A program made the translations under genes and the position numbers. A DNA stretch of 64,000 nt from Ricinus communis (taxonomy: Eukaryota > Streptophyta > Magnoliopsida > Malpighiales > Euphorbiaceae): NCBI RefSeq assembly GCF_019578655.1, contig NC_063263.1, positions 6,582,001-6,646,000 of the forward strand, given 5' to 3'. Each line of letters starts with the position of its first letter. Within the stretch, counting starts at the first letter, position 1. The notes beneath the pieces were generated by a model. That model was not told the origin of the DNA and made no database searches. It saw only the letters and a program-made list of their open reading frames with translations. Shown here one piece after another: positions 38,091 to 51,100 of the stretch.

Positions 38091-38381
38091 CTAGTGACTA
38101 TTGAAGCCAGAGATCACCAATTCTACCCTTTTGCAGCACCAAATGTCCATTGCATCTCTAGACTTCGAGCTTGAACTACAAAAGTCAGCAAAATAAAACC
38201 TTGCAATAACGAGTCCAATTAGGGCACTAAAACACAAAATGGAGCTTAAAATAAAGAAAAATAACAAAAGAAGGGCAAGAAAAGCCACTAGGGTGGCTAG
38301 CATCGAAGTTAACCCTAAACGATCTAAGAAAAAAATAGAGAGGATCAATAGATGGTGGTACACGTCGTACTCAGGTCTCAT
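38091..38381 (-). CDS. Unrecognised 96-residue hydrophobic open frame
   Basis: The frame begins MRPEYDVYHHLLILSIFF and contains two strongly hydrophobic stretches (about residues 25-50 and 50-68), then a Ser-rich, Cys-containing tail. GC content here is closer to coding DNA than in the flanks. I recognise no family. It has no visible promoter or introns and could be an old repeat fragment that happens to be open. Low confidence as a gene. Confidence 0.2.
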   Translation of the reverse strand: MRPEYDVYHHLLILSIFFLDRLGLTSMLATLVAFLALLLLFFFILSSILCFSALIGLVIARFYFADFCSSSSKSRDAMDIWCCKRVELVISGFNSH

Positions 38382-38389
38382 TTTTTTTA

Positions 38390-39560
38390 CGAACAGTATT
38401 GAAATATTTAATAAATAAATTAAAATATTAAAATAAATACTTTCTCTTTCTAAATAAATAGGTCATTTTTAATTTTACATGCGAATTAAGAATATAAATT
38501 TTTTAGTTAATATTATTATGACTATATTTTTAAAATAACATTTTTATTAAAATTTCTATAAAAGTTATAATTTCCAAATGTAAAGTATAAAACTTAATTG
38601 CATGTAATAATATTGGTGTTAATTAATGAAGGATATCTTTTTATAATTACTTATTAAGTTAGTAATAATAATAAAAACTATAATTAAAACGGGTAAAAAA
38701 ATAATTTTGTATGAAAACTCAAAAAAAATATTGTATGGTAATTTGCAATTTCAAAATGTAAGTAAAAATAACTATAGATATTGATATTTATATTAATTAC
38801 TATTGAGTATTCTAGATATTTAATTATTAAATTAACAACTAAAAGGGAAAGTCACATATATTCTTGAAAGAACTAAAAAAATAGAAATGGTCTATGAAAA
38901 TTGGATTGAGGGACTCAAATCTTATAAAAGTCATTTATAGTTTTACTTTTTATAGTATATTTTACATTGAAATCGAAGTATAAAATCAAATATAAAATAA
39001 TAAAGTCTTTTGGTGCATTATTTACAAATTAAGTTATTAATTCACATATGGAATGAATTACTCTATAAAAATTACTAATATGAGTTTACAATTTTTTTTT
39101 ATGTCAAATAACCGAGGATACAATAATAGTGTATCTTTTTAGCTTATCAAATTCTCATTAAAATTGATATTATATTTTTATAATTCAAGATAGATTATTG
39201 TACTGTCAAATTAGATTTTTAAAAATAATTAAATAATATAATAACTTGTTAATAATATCTTATCACGAGAAAATAATATAAGGAATCATTAATAATAGTT
39301 TTGATATTAAAGAAAAGTCTAAATACATCCTTAAATTAGCTCTTTAAATTTGATTTTGATTTAAGAATTTTTTAACTTTTAAATCTTTTTTAAACAGATT
39401 TTCAGCACCATAATTATTTATTTAATTAATAATTAAAAATGAAAAATGAAAAAGTAAACTATGATATAAAACGTATAAAAAAAAATAACTATCTTTTGGA
39501 CGGATCACTTTTTAGGTTAAAATTATTAATAAAAGAATTCTAACTCATATTTCTTTTGAT
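38390..39560. other. AT-rich intergenic DNA
   Basis: No gene or recognised repeat seen. Confidence 0.5.
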
Positions 39561-39851
39561 TTATTAATGGTTGAAGTTAAAGAAGCCTCGTTTATGCAAG
39601 TGCGTGCCAAACTTTTACTTTTCTGCAATTTAGCACATTTTTACCACGACAAGGGTAATTTAGGAAACACAGAGCACCGGCAACCGGCAGGCAGCTCACC
39701 AAAGGCAATTCCCATAAACACCATGTCGTTTTCCGTTAATTCTTATCTCCAAACAAACTTCAACATTCACCTCAACAACTACCAAGCCGGCAACAACGCT
39801 CACCATCACGCCGGTGACGGAAATTCCAACCACAGCCAATCAATTCCTCTC

Positions 39852-39857
39852 CACGTG
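39852..39857 (+). promoter_or_regulatory. G-box upstream of the trihelix gene
   Basis: CACGTG in the context CCACGTGTCC, about 185 bases upstream of the start codon. G-box/ABRE cores bind bZIP and bHLH factors. Function is inferred from sequence and position only. Confidence 0.4.
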
Positions 39858-39940
39858 TCCTTCTTCTATACCCCCACCTTCTCCTTCTCCGTCAATCCCC
39901 ACTTTTCCCCGTCAACCTTTTTTTTTCTTTCACTTTCTTT

Positions 39941-39953
39941 TATATATATAAAC
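39941..39953 (+). promoter_or_regulatory. TATA box of the trihelix gene
   Basis: TATATATATAAAC lies about 90 bases upstream of the start codon and is followed by a pyrimidine-rich leader, a usual plant core-promoter arrangement. Confidence 0.5.
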
Positions 39954-40041
39954 GCACTTCTTTTTTCTTTTGTTTTCTCTCTAAAAGGAAAAGAAAAATT
40001 AATCAGATCTGAGCCGTTGATTTATTTTTGTGCGTTGAATA

Positions 40042-41046
40042 ATGGACGATGATGATGATATGGAGATCCAGTCACAGTCGCAGACGTCGCCGTCTCCGTC
40101 AAACGGAAGAATCACCGTGACAGTAGCGGCCGCAGCCGTGGCGGAGCCGCAGCAGCAACAGCAGCAGAAGAACAATCTGGCGGTGATTCCGTTTCAGATC
40201 CAGCAACAACCACCGAAGAGCAACGGCGGAGGAAGGGAGGATTGTTGGAGCGAAGGAGCGACAGGGGTGTTGATAGATGCGTGGGGAGAGAGATATTTAG
40301 AGCTGAGTAGAGGCAATTTGAAGCAGAAACATTGGAAAGAAGTTGCGGATATTGTGAGCAGTAGAGAAGATTATACCAAATCAGCGAAAACTGATATTCA
40401 GTGCAAGAATCGGATTGATACCGTTAAGAAAAAGTATAAGCTTGAGAAAGCTAAGATTGCTGCTGGTGCTGGCCCTAGTAAATGGCCCTTTTTCCAACGC
40501 TTGGATCAATTAATTGGCCCGGTTGCTAAAAGTACTAATGCCAGTAATATACCTGTAGGTATTCCAGTTAACTCCAATGTATATCGGAAGGTACAATTGA
40601 AGAGCAATAATGTGAAAGGAGGACAGTTTCGAAAGCGTGGTCATCAGGTGGAGACGGAGGAGGAGGAGGATTCTGAAGAAGAGGAATTTGAAGATTCTGA
40701 TGATAGCCTTCCACCACCGGAGAAAAAGGCAAAAAGGGTTGTTGTTGTGAAGGAAAAGAAAGGGTGGGGAAATTCGATTCGGATGTTGACACAAGCTATG
40801 CTCAAGTTTGGGGAAGTGTATGAGCAGGCTGAGAGTGCCAAGTTGCAGCAAGTGGTGGAGATGGAGAAGGCTAGAATGAAGTTTGCTAAAGACTTGGAAT
40901 TGCAGAGGATGCAATTCTTTATCAAAACCCAGATGGAGATTTCACAGTTGAAGCCATGTACAAGAGGAGCAAATGGTAGTAATCAGCATCATCACAGTGG
41001 TAGTAACAATAATATCATTATGAATAACAATAGCAATAACAAATAG
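40042..41046 (+). CDS. Trihelix transcription factor, ASIL/SIP1 clade
   Basis: Intronless, 334 residues. ASIL proteins bind GT elements and, in Arabidopsis, repress embryo and seed-maturation genes in seedlings. The trihelix (Myb/SANT-like 4) domain spans about residues 67-158: EDCWSEGATGVLIDAWGERY, then RGNLKQKHWKEVADIVSSRE, KTDIQCKNRIDTVKKKYKLE and WPFFQRLDQLIGP, with helix tryptophans at 69, 81 and 98. The N-terminus is acidic then Gln-rich. An acidic patch (about 204-222) precedes a nuclear-localisation-like PPPEKKAKR (225-232). A conserved C-terminal coiled coil (about 262-304) includes QQVVEMEKARMKFAKDLELQ, the family's oligomerisation part. The tail is Asn/His-rich. It looks shorter than the Arabidopsis homologue between the domain and the acidic patch. 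Start chosen as the first ATG after the leader. Confidence 0.95.
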   Translation: MDDDDDMEIQSQSQTSPSPSNGRITVTVAAAAVAEPQQQQQQKNNLAVIPFQIQQQPPKSNGGGREDCWSEGATGVLIDAWGERYLELSRGNLKQKHWKEVADIVSSREDYTKSAKTDIQCKNRIDTVKKKYKLEKAKIAAGAGPSKWPFFQRLDQLIGPVAKSTNASNIPVGIPVNSNVYRKVQLKSNNVKGGQFRKRGHQVETEEEEDSEEEEFEDSDDSLPPPEKKAKRVVVVKEKKGWGNSIRMLTQAMLKFGEVYEQAESAKLQQVVEMEKARMKFAKDLELQRMQFFIKTQMEISQLKPCTRGANGSNQHHHSGSNNNIIMNNNSNNK

Positions 41047-42290
41047 TGATAGTGATAACTAAGAGTAGACTTTGTGGGTTACTTATATAATGTAGTTGAA
41101 TTTTAGTTTTAGATTTTCAGTCTTTTCTTAGGTTGATCTGTGTTATAATGTGGGTAAAAGATTACCCCCTTGGTTACTGGTAAACTTGCACTTGGTAAGG
41201 ACACATTTGTAGTTTGTAGTGTTGGGTTGTATTCTGCTTGTTAAGTTTAATTTATGACAGCATTTCACAGTTTGAAACTTCTTGTCTCTATAATGACAAC
41301 ACAATCTCAATTGAGTATACAAACATTTCTTTACTAATTACTTGTTGCAGCTTCTCCAACATCTTGGTAGTACTAGTGAGTCTTTTTCACTTTTGTGCAT
41401 TCTTCTCTGCTATCCATCTGTCTGATGTTCCATGGATACTGACAATTCTATTAGTCAGTAGTTTCAATTAGTGAGTTGCTTGCTTCAAGTAGAGATATGA
41501 TTGTCTTTAATGTCTGTGCCAGGTGTTGCCAATTCTTTGCTCAATCCATTGACTCTGTTATCTGATTCCTTGACATTTGGGAATGCCCTGAAATTTGAGG
41601 ATTTGTTTAATTCTGGTCTGCTGCAGCTAAGCCCATTGGTCCTTCCATAATGGCATACAAGTTCTTGTTCCAGCTACCAACGCATCCATTATAAGAGATT
41701 GGCATACAGGAGTAATCTCAGTTGCTCTTTATCTTCCATTGGTGTGCAAGTGAGAATTGCCAGTAGCAACTTGCTAAGAATGGGTTACTGCCCAACATGG
41801 TTACTTGATCTATTGGGATTGAGCTTTTTAAATTATGAGTACTACTGTTAGTATAAGACTCTTTGAGTAAAGTGTACGGTAAACCATTTTCTATGATTTG
41901 CTCTACTCATCAGTTACCCAATTCTCTAAAACATAAGCCACCTCAAAATCAGGGAGGAATATAAAAAGTGACCAAGTCACATTACATGCATCCTTAGTTT
42001 TTGATACGAGGATAACACATATTGTAGTTGTGATGAAACTAGTTCATATTGAAACAATTAAAAGGAAAAAAAAAAAAAAGAAGGGAAAAACAAAGTACAG
42101 ACTCTTGCAATCAAAGCATAAAAAGGTCATGCAAGATTTTCCTCTCAAGTAATATGAAGGAAGTTCAAAGACACATGGAATGTCGGCAAGGAAGACAAAT
42201 TATGATTCCTTAAACGCTTCTCAAGATGTTTCTAACAATCCATCAATAACGTGTTTGTCATGTACGCTCTCATGGAAAGTAACTTGTTTA
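41047..42290. other. 3' region of the trihelix gene and intergenic DNA
   Basis: Presumed 3' UTR for the first few hundred bases. No further coding sequence is convincing. Confidence 0.45.
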
Positions 42291-43095
42291 TGAAAAATAT
42301 TTTGGGAAAAAATATTTTTTTTTAGAAAATAATTTATTTTTTTTATGTTCGGCTGTGATATTTAAATTCATGGGAAAGAATTAAAAATATATATAAATTC
42401 TATTTTATGTGTTCTTTATTAATAATTCAAAAATAACTCTTTATATAATTTTTGAGTTGTCTCTCGTTAGGTTTTCATATTTATTCATTCTCTTTATTTT
42501 GCTACGATAAAGAGGATTGTTACTTCATATAAGGCGTGTCTCTTTTCTTTTCTGTTTTTTTTATGCAAAGATTATATATTTCATAGCTATTATTTGATGA
42601 TATTTACTTCATAGTTAATTATCTCATGATTTTATTAAGATAAGAAAAAAATTGTATGTATTTTATTATAAAATTATTTAAAACTAAATATTATAATTAA
42701 TTAAAACTTGTAAAACTTGTAAGTATTTTTATTATGCAATAACATATTTTTTAAGATTTATACATTACCTTAAATATTTTTTATTTTTAAATAATTATTA
42801 TTTCCTTCTCCTCCCACTCATCCAAATAAATTTTACATATTTTCCCTTTCTTCTTTTTAATGATTATTTTTATATAATCAAACACAATAGAATAATAATT
42901 TTTTTCTCCCTTTCTTACAGCTTCCTTCTCTTTCCTTTAAATTACCTTTTCTTCCCCTCCATTCTTCGTTGTCATGCATAGTAAAGACATAAGATTTTTT
43001 GTTGATTAGAAAAATATTTTCCTTTGAATTATTTTCTTAAACATCCTAAACGCATAAAATTCCTGACATATTTTATGTGAAACAAACAAGGCCTT
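42290..43095. repeat. MITE-like sequence with imperfect inverted ends
   Basis: The left part contains AAAATATTTTGGGAAAAAAT and TAGAAAATAATTT; the right part has the inverse (AGAAAAATATTTTCC, AAATTATTTTCTTAAAC in reverse sense) and ends near AAACAAACAAGGCC. The ends resemble hAT-type MITEs of plants. Borders and target duplication were not resolved. Confidence 0.3.
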
Positions 43096-44448
43096 AATAT
43101 AGTTTATTTTCCAATTTTATTTATGTATATTTAATAAAAACTTAATTGCCATAAAAATTATGTATTTTAATATTAGTATATAACTAGATAATTACCAGCC
43201 TATGGGCAGTTTAGTTTTATTATCAATAAAAATTATAAAATTATTAAAAGTAAAATTGAATGATACCATATTATAAAGATTTAGCAAAAATATTAAAACA
43301 ATAATTTACTATATAACTAACTATATATTTTATGTTGTGTCTTTTATTGGTATATAAACATTGTTATATCTTTTTAAATTTTTTAAATACTTATTAATTT
43401 TAATGACAATAAATTCATTCACTAAGAAAGATTTATTCTCTCTTTTTTTATATGATTTAATATTTTTTATATTTTGAACTCTTTAATTTTCTTTTACTCT
43501 ATTCATTACATCCATATAAAATTAAATAAATAGGAGTATCGTATAAAATTAAATGAACTAAATATTTTAATAATATAAATTGAATCAAATTAAATTATTA
43601 TGTTATAATACTTCATTTATTTTTTAATATCTTTTTGTTGATTTAGTATTTTATATATTTTAAGTATATAATTCAGTAATTTTTTATTTTATATATATAA
43701 AAGTAAAAATATTTTATATTATTTTTTAATTTACCAAATTATAGAAAATATAATCTAAAAATTAATGTTTAGTTAACTGAATTCTTTACTTGAAATTGAA
43801 CCATATCAAAATAATTTCATCAGAATATATTTAAAATAGAATACAAGGAGTGATGAAAGGTGTAAATAAATATAAATATTATAACTAAAAATAGTTCTTT
43901 AATTGATAAAATAATTATTCAATTTGGGAATAAAAAAATTTAAAAAATCTAATAAAAAATTAAAATTATAAAGAAGAATTTGGAGAAAAAAAGGACTATT
44001 AGATATTTAAATTTTATAATTAAAGTGTTATATATTATAATACAATATATGAAAAAAGACATTATTTAAAATGAGAATTATAAATAAGAATCCAAAAGAA
44101 TATAAGAATATGAAATAACTAAATATCCTAATTAAGGTGTTGAAAGTTGCAATATAGTACTCTTTAAAATAGTAGAAATATATGTTAGAATAGATTAATT
44201 TTTTAAAAATAATAAAAAAAAATAGTTTAGAAATCATATGGCATGCCCTGTAAGATAGAGAAAAATAATAATAAAACATTGTTCTCATAAATATATATAG
44301 ATAGACATAGATTTATTAAATTGGATAAAAATTTAATTTAAAAATTATCTTTTAATAAATACATTAAAGATATTTTATTTATTAATATAAAAATTAATTC
44401 TATTAACAAGTTCCTTTTATTTGAAACTAAACTTTGTCAAAATAATTT

Positions 44449-44491
<43 letters not shown>

Positions 44492-47385
44492 GAATGAAAA
44501 GAGAGACGAAATGAATACAAACGTGACGAGTTAAAAAAATAATTTTTAAATCAATAAGATATTATTAGAATATAAAAACTAAAAAATAAAAAAAAATAAT
44601 CAATAATTGAAATTATAAAAAATAATTTTAGAAAAAGTATAAAATAATTAAGATTTATAATTAAGTCATTTATAATTAAATTTCTATTAATAACTAAAAC
44701 TCAAATAATTTAAATTTTTTTTTTTTGAAATGCTATAAATATGTAGCCATCATGCCCTCACCGACTATACAATAATGTCAGGCAAAGTTCTAAATTTTCA
44801 GAACCTAAAGTAGCTGTAGGAAGAGATGCAAAATTAGAAAGAAAAGAGAAAAAAGAGACACATTACTCATCATGATCATGGAATTAGGACCGTTGGATTA
44901 AAATGATTTCAAATTGGACAGAACCATCACCAAAAATTGATGGGAAGTGGGGGCCATTCAACACATATCAAGTGTTGAGGCTTGGTGGTGATCCTGAGGG
45001 TCCAAAAACATGTTTGTGTAAATATTTTTTGTTAATCATGGCAATAGAAAAAGATTAACATCTGTGGGTTAACCTCAAAATCAACTAAAAGGGTCTTTAT
45101 TTATGTAAGTTTTTTGTTGATAATTTATCCCAATCACATGATAATAATTGAATCATTATCACTAATATTTTATATATATATACTTGTAATGGGTTTAAAT
45201 GAAATCAAAAGGGTTTTGGTGTTGCTAGTATTTTTGTTCCACGTGGCAGTCAAACACAAAATACAAACCCTAATGATTTATAATGATTTTCATCTTCTTT
45301 CTTTTTACCACTTTGTGAATTTTTTTGTTTTCTTTAATTTGAGAAAGAAAATGGCGACTCCTGTCTGACACCTGGATTGATAGGTGAAGAAATTGTCAAT
45401 TTATATACAAAATTCCAAACAAAGCCAATCACTTTCTGTTTGTTTTTTTTACCCTTTCCTTATTGAAAAATACAGTGATACTTTAAAAGTTTCTGATCAA
45501 AATTCCAGACAATTTGGTCATTTTGCCCCTCTAAATCCTCCAAGAAGTCAAATAAGAAACAAAAATGTTCTGCTTTACCATTTTGAATTGTTTAAATTAA
45601 AATTGGGAGAGTCATATATATCCTTGTATATTTATAATAAGGCATTTACTTTTAATGAATCTTTTACTTTCAAAGCTATTATTAAAAAGATACTCTTTGA
45701 ATATTATAATATCATCCTTTAAAATAAAATCTAATTCTTTAATTTTTATTTACAATTTTATATTATAATCAGTAATTAAAATTTACAAAATAAATTTAAA
45801 AATGAAATGATAGCAATACAGATACTAGAGCCACCGAAATTGGCCTTACGACGATGCCACCGTTATAGTCACATAAAAACGGATTTGAAATAATATTAGA
45901 AATTATATATTTTTAAAAATATTATATATTTGTCATTTTATATTTTTAAAAAATAATGATACCAATTAAATCAAATCAAACAACCACTTATATGCATCTT
46001 CAATATGTAACAATACACTTAGCTGATTGTCTAATTTTCTTATCATTATTTATGAATATTGATATAAAATTTATTATTCTTATAATAAAATTCAAAAAAT
46101 AATTATTTATGTCATGTAAATAAATCAATAAAAGAAAATTTGAGGTCGAATTTTATTAGACTGTCAAAATAACAAATAACAATAAGTAACAAGAATAGAC
46201 TAAAGATGTAATTTTAAATGTTATTAAACAACAGAATCCTGTCTCTATCCAAATACGTGTTTAAGAAAAAAGAACCGAAAATGAATCAAGAAATTTTCTG
46301 CAGCCATATTTTATTTTTAATTATTTTCATAATTTATGCCATTAATATTATTATTTACAAACTTAAGCACAAATAAATGAAGAAGATATGAACTGTTTAA
46401 GCATAATTCCCAAGCAGGGGCATAGTCATGTGATTAATTGGCCCTAGTCGACTTGAGCAAAAAACAAAAAACTTTATAAATATCGAATAAGTTTTCTTTA
46501 AAAGAATATTTATGCTAATAACCCTTTTAATTTTCACTAAGCACTATTTTATGAACTGACCTTATTTCCATCGAATTTACTCATCTTTCAATATTCTATT
46601 GTCTTATATAATTTAATCGCACTATATTTTAAATAATAAATGAAATCTGAAAAAATAATAATTTTAAATTTTATATCCGTTGCATTTTAAATTTATGGTG
46701 TTTTTAGAATTGACTTTCTCAACTCGGTTTATTATTAATTTTATTATTTTTAAATCCATATTAAATACATATTTGGTGTGTCTTCTGCACTACCATCTAG
46801 AATATATTTTAAAAAATTATATGATTTGAAAAAATAATTAAAAAAAATAAAAAGAAATAATTAAAGCACTTGATGGTTGATCGGTCTCCGACGCCATCAT
46901 GGAACCCACATCCTAGTTTCAAGATTGGAGCTAGTATTCGAACAGTTTCGCAATTTTGTATTCATAATCAATATTTTATAACTAATTGTCTTTCCAATTA
47001 AACCAATAACATTCAACCCTCCAGCCGAAAATAATCTCTCAAAATTTATAAACAATGTCAATATGTTTATTTTTCTCTCTTAAATTTACAAATTGTGTCG
47101 TTGGTTACTGTTTTCTTCTCTTTCTCAATTCACTGTATATCTTTTATCCATTTGCAAAAACATAACAAACGACACCACCACCTGTTGTAGCAACAATTAT
47201 AGCAACAAGCGACCCCATTTTACACACTAGATAGGCCTTTTAGAGGTTGAGGAAGTCGATCGACGGTGAGCCGTCCAAATCAGTATTGGTTTGGCCGGAG
47301 TAAGGCAATAGTTCAATATTGTTTTGTTTCTTTAATAATAAAAATATGGTGATCAACAACTCAACTCAGGTCACTAATCGACTAT
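43095..47385. other. AT-rich intergenic desert
   Basis: No gene seen. It includes a (TA)n run at about 44453-44484. Open frames at 44028-44288, 45114-45368 and 45384-45722 are AT-driven and have no recognisable domain. Confidence 0.55.
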
Positions 47386-47387
47386 TT

Positions 47388-48148
47388 GGTTCACAGAGTC
47401 ATAATTCCAGGCTTAGGTAAGTTATATAATTGCTTATATTAAACTTCATTTGGTACAAACATTCTAATCTATAGGATTATTAATTTTATTTTTACAATCT
47501 CATGTTTGGTAAGATAATTTAACCAACGAGATAAAGTACTAAAATTATTATATTACCTAAACAGTTTTGCTATATATATATATATGAAATTAAATCTTCT
47601 TAATTTTTTTTAATTTTCTTAAAAAGTCTTTAAATCATCTACTATTAATTAGTTCTTATAATACTTTTTATGTTAATTATTTTGCATATTTTATTGGATG
47701 AAATCTTAGTAATTTTTCATTAAAATTCATAAATAATCATAATTCAAACTTATTATGCAAATAAAAAAATTATTACGAACTATTTTACGAAAATTTACAA
47801 TATAAATGCAAATTAAACCATTGTAGAAGTTTTTATATAATTTTGGTGAAAAAGTTAATTTAACTTAACTTTTTAGCTAAAAAGCAAAAGAAAAAAAGAA
47901 TGTGTAATTTATAAAGTTATTTTAAATAAATAAAGTAAAAAATGTAAGGCTATTTTAGGAATTAGGATTTTATTATTTATAGGATTAGTAATCTCATTGA
48001 AAATGGCTTACTAAAGATATGGAAGACTTAGGATTAGATAAGAGTGATTATATGGGTTAGCTAAGCCCTTGAGATTATTAAGTCAACATCTACAATGTTA
48101 TTTATTAATACTATGATTTAGTTAAATAATCCCATGAACTAAATGGAT
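47388..48148. repeat. Possible MITE with ATTTGGTTCA-like inverted ends
   Basis: The left end ATTTGGTTCACAGAGTCATA and the reverse complement of the right end (CATTTAGTTCATGGGATTAT) are similar, and the interior is AT-rich without coding sequence. Similarity is imperfect and no target duplication was found. Confidence 0.3.
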
Positions 48149-48149
48149 T

Positions 48150-51100
48150 GTAAAAATCTAAGAGGATAAAGAAGACATTTACTCATGGTTTGGTGAGAGA
48201 TAGAAGGAGAGTACGTATGTAAGGGAGAAATAGTTTTAGGGACTAAAATGGTAAGACAGTATGGGATTTGGTTTTGGTGGTGTCATATAAAAGCTAGTAT
48301 TTTATTCTAACGGTTAATAAAGGTTTAAAAATGATAAGGTCAAATTGAACAAAAAGATTGAGTTTAGATGACGAATTAGAAAAACACAACAAGTTCAAGG
48401 GGGCATTTATAGCCTAAATAAATTAATGGTATTGCTAGAACCATACTAATAACTATGAAAATTTGGCTGTTTCTGCAAATCCCAACTGCTTCATTGGCCA
48501 TAGATTCAACACAAAGGAGGAAGGAAAAAAGAAAAGAATATGAAACACAAATTCTAAAGGACCTACCATGTGAAGTAAATTGAGGAAGTTGGTGTAGTCA
48601 TGTATATATGTAGTTTCTTTTTGTCAACAAAGGGAGCATGTGAACAAAGAATTATATGGTCATTTTTCTGAACAAATATCCAAATTGTGGAAGGAATTGA
48701 ATGGTTGAGATTCGGTTTGGAAAAAGGGTTCTCTTGCTTTTTCATGATGAGTTAAGATGGTGAAAGAATTGTGATGCAGAGATACTTCCCTTTCAATCTA
48801 GCCAAATCCAAAAAATGGCTGAATTCATTTACTAATTGTTTTTTCTTTTTTCCTGAAAAAAAAAAATGATGAAGCTTTCTATATATATATATATATATTT
48901 CCTTTTTAAAAGAATAATGCAAGTTTTCTCTCAAAGTGCTTACAAAAAGAAATTTAAGTTTGGTGGCTTGAGATTTTTCATAATTGTTGGTGTAATAATT
49001 CTTTGACAAAAATGTTAAAGAAACCATAAATTTCATTAAGTTTAATTTATCATATTATTTATAAATACGTTTAATAAAAATAAATTACATCAATTAATGA
49101 TGAATCAATTTTATAACATACTCTCAAGTGATATAATATTATTAATTAAAAATTACAGAATAAATATAATTTATCTAGTAATTTCTAAAAATGAAAATGG
49201 ATAAATATTATTTAAATTTTTTTAATATTAAGGAAGAAACTTCTTATATAGATTTTTAAAATAACCACACTTTATACTTTCAAGTAAAATCTAGTTTAAT
49301 AAATATTGCCCGTTTTCTTTTAGGCAGAAAACGTACGATCTTCTTTTTTTTTTTTTTTTTTTTATTATTTTTATAACATCATGGTCAAAGCATGTCATAC
49401 TAAATTAAATTATTAATTAAGAGTTTTTCATAGCTTAGCAAAATTTTTAAAAATTGGGTCTCTAATCCCCCATCTATTCTACTGTATTATTCTACAGTGA
49501 CGGTGCCTAACATTAAAATCCCTCACAGTCTATAAACAACCATTGAAAAAACAAATTACAGTAAGAAAAGATAATTAGATTAATTCTCAATGATATTATT
49601 GATATTTATATAAATAAAAATTAAAACTCATAATTAGAACAAATGTTCTTGCTCTTTATTTTTTTTTATAATTAAGAATTGATAGAATACAGCTGTTATT
49701 GTTGCAATTGTAACTAGCACTACTATTGTTCTTTTTTCCTTAAGTTCTTTATTGTCTTTAATTTTGGCGGTGGGAACTTAAATTGTCAAATGAAAGGCAG
49801 TATTTGATTGGTGCTGACTCAAATGAAGAGCGACAAGTGTCGATAAACGACTGGATGACAAATAACAATATGTGGTGGAATTTGGGAGGAGCGTGATTTG
49901 ATTTAGTTAAATAAATAATTAAAAAGCATTATCTGAGAAAATCGAATAAATAAATTTCTCTTTTCTTACTAATCAGTATTTTCTTTTTTAATTTTTAATT
50001 AAAAAGGAAAAAGAAAAAAATGGCGCTTGAATTGCAAGATATGCTGATCTTTCACTCTCACTTTCAAAAACTTTTATCCCAAAGAACCGTTAAATTTTAG
50101 AATCGCCTCTTCCTACAGAACGTAGACAGTTGACCCTCTCCTTTATTTTCCTATCAAAATTACCAAAATATCCCCCCATTTCCGCTCGATTAAGGTAGGC
50201 TTACGTAAGTATTTGGACAACTATACCCATCAAAATAACAATTTGCCTTTTCTTTTACTGCTTTTTTTTTTTTTTTTCTTTCTCTTTTCCTACCTTGCTT
50301 GACGGTTAAGATGCTTATATTAGTCGTTCAAAGTAAAAGAAAAATAGAATCTGATCCACTCCAGAGTGATCGTGCATTAAGATTTCGAGCGAGTCTCATC
50401 CTCACCGTCTATTAAAATTAATGAAAATTTGTATTACTTTTTTAAAAAAAAATATTTAGTTATATATTTAATATAATTCATTAATAATTAATTTTTTTAG
50501 CACGATCTTTTTAAGTGGCAAAATATTCTTTTGAGAATGTTAACTTAGCTGCATATTCAAGATTCAAACTCGAGACTTTAATTAAGAATGGTGTGTTTAA
50601 TTAAGACTTTTATTAATTTTTTTAAATAAATTACTGTTAAACTATTTTTAAATTTTTAATGACTTTTACAGAATTTATGATTTTATGAATGACTTTTACA
50701 AACTTTAAATATTAATAAACTTTTATTAATTTTCACAGACTATTATTTAATTACTTAAAATAAATTTAATCATTTTATTTCTATTATTTTTTCATTTTTC
50801 ATTTTATTTTTATATCTCCTTTAAATATTATTCCATACAATGTTATATGCAACTCCATACACAAATAACAAACTTTATTTCATTATTGTGTTAAATTTAT
50901 ATCAATTTTAAATTTTCTACCTCACAACCTGAACATTATTTTTTTTGTCAAGAGAATATTTATTTTTTAAAAAAATCATCATATTATAATTTGTTTCCAA
51001 TTAAACCACTAAATTCATGTCATACTCATTTTATTTTATTTATTACTTATTTGATAAATACTTAAACCAATAATAATCATACTTACTAATTATTTGATAA

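Noticed and set aside
39567..40052. 161-residue open frame upstream of the trihelix gene
   Set aside because: It overlaps the promoter and leader, contains the TATA box, has low-complexity content and no domain.
40510..40925. Three minus-strand open frames inside the trihelix gene
   Set aside because: They are antisense shadows of the GA-rich coding strand and give Pro/Ser/Leu-rich peptides with no family.
44453..44484. (TA)n run as a replication origin or matrix attachment site
   Set aside because: AT-rich runs occur throughout the window and nothing singles this one out.
45114..45722. Two adjacent plus-strand open frames
   Set aside because: AT-driven composition, no domain, no splice or promoter logic.
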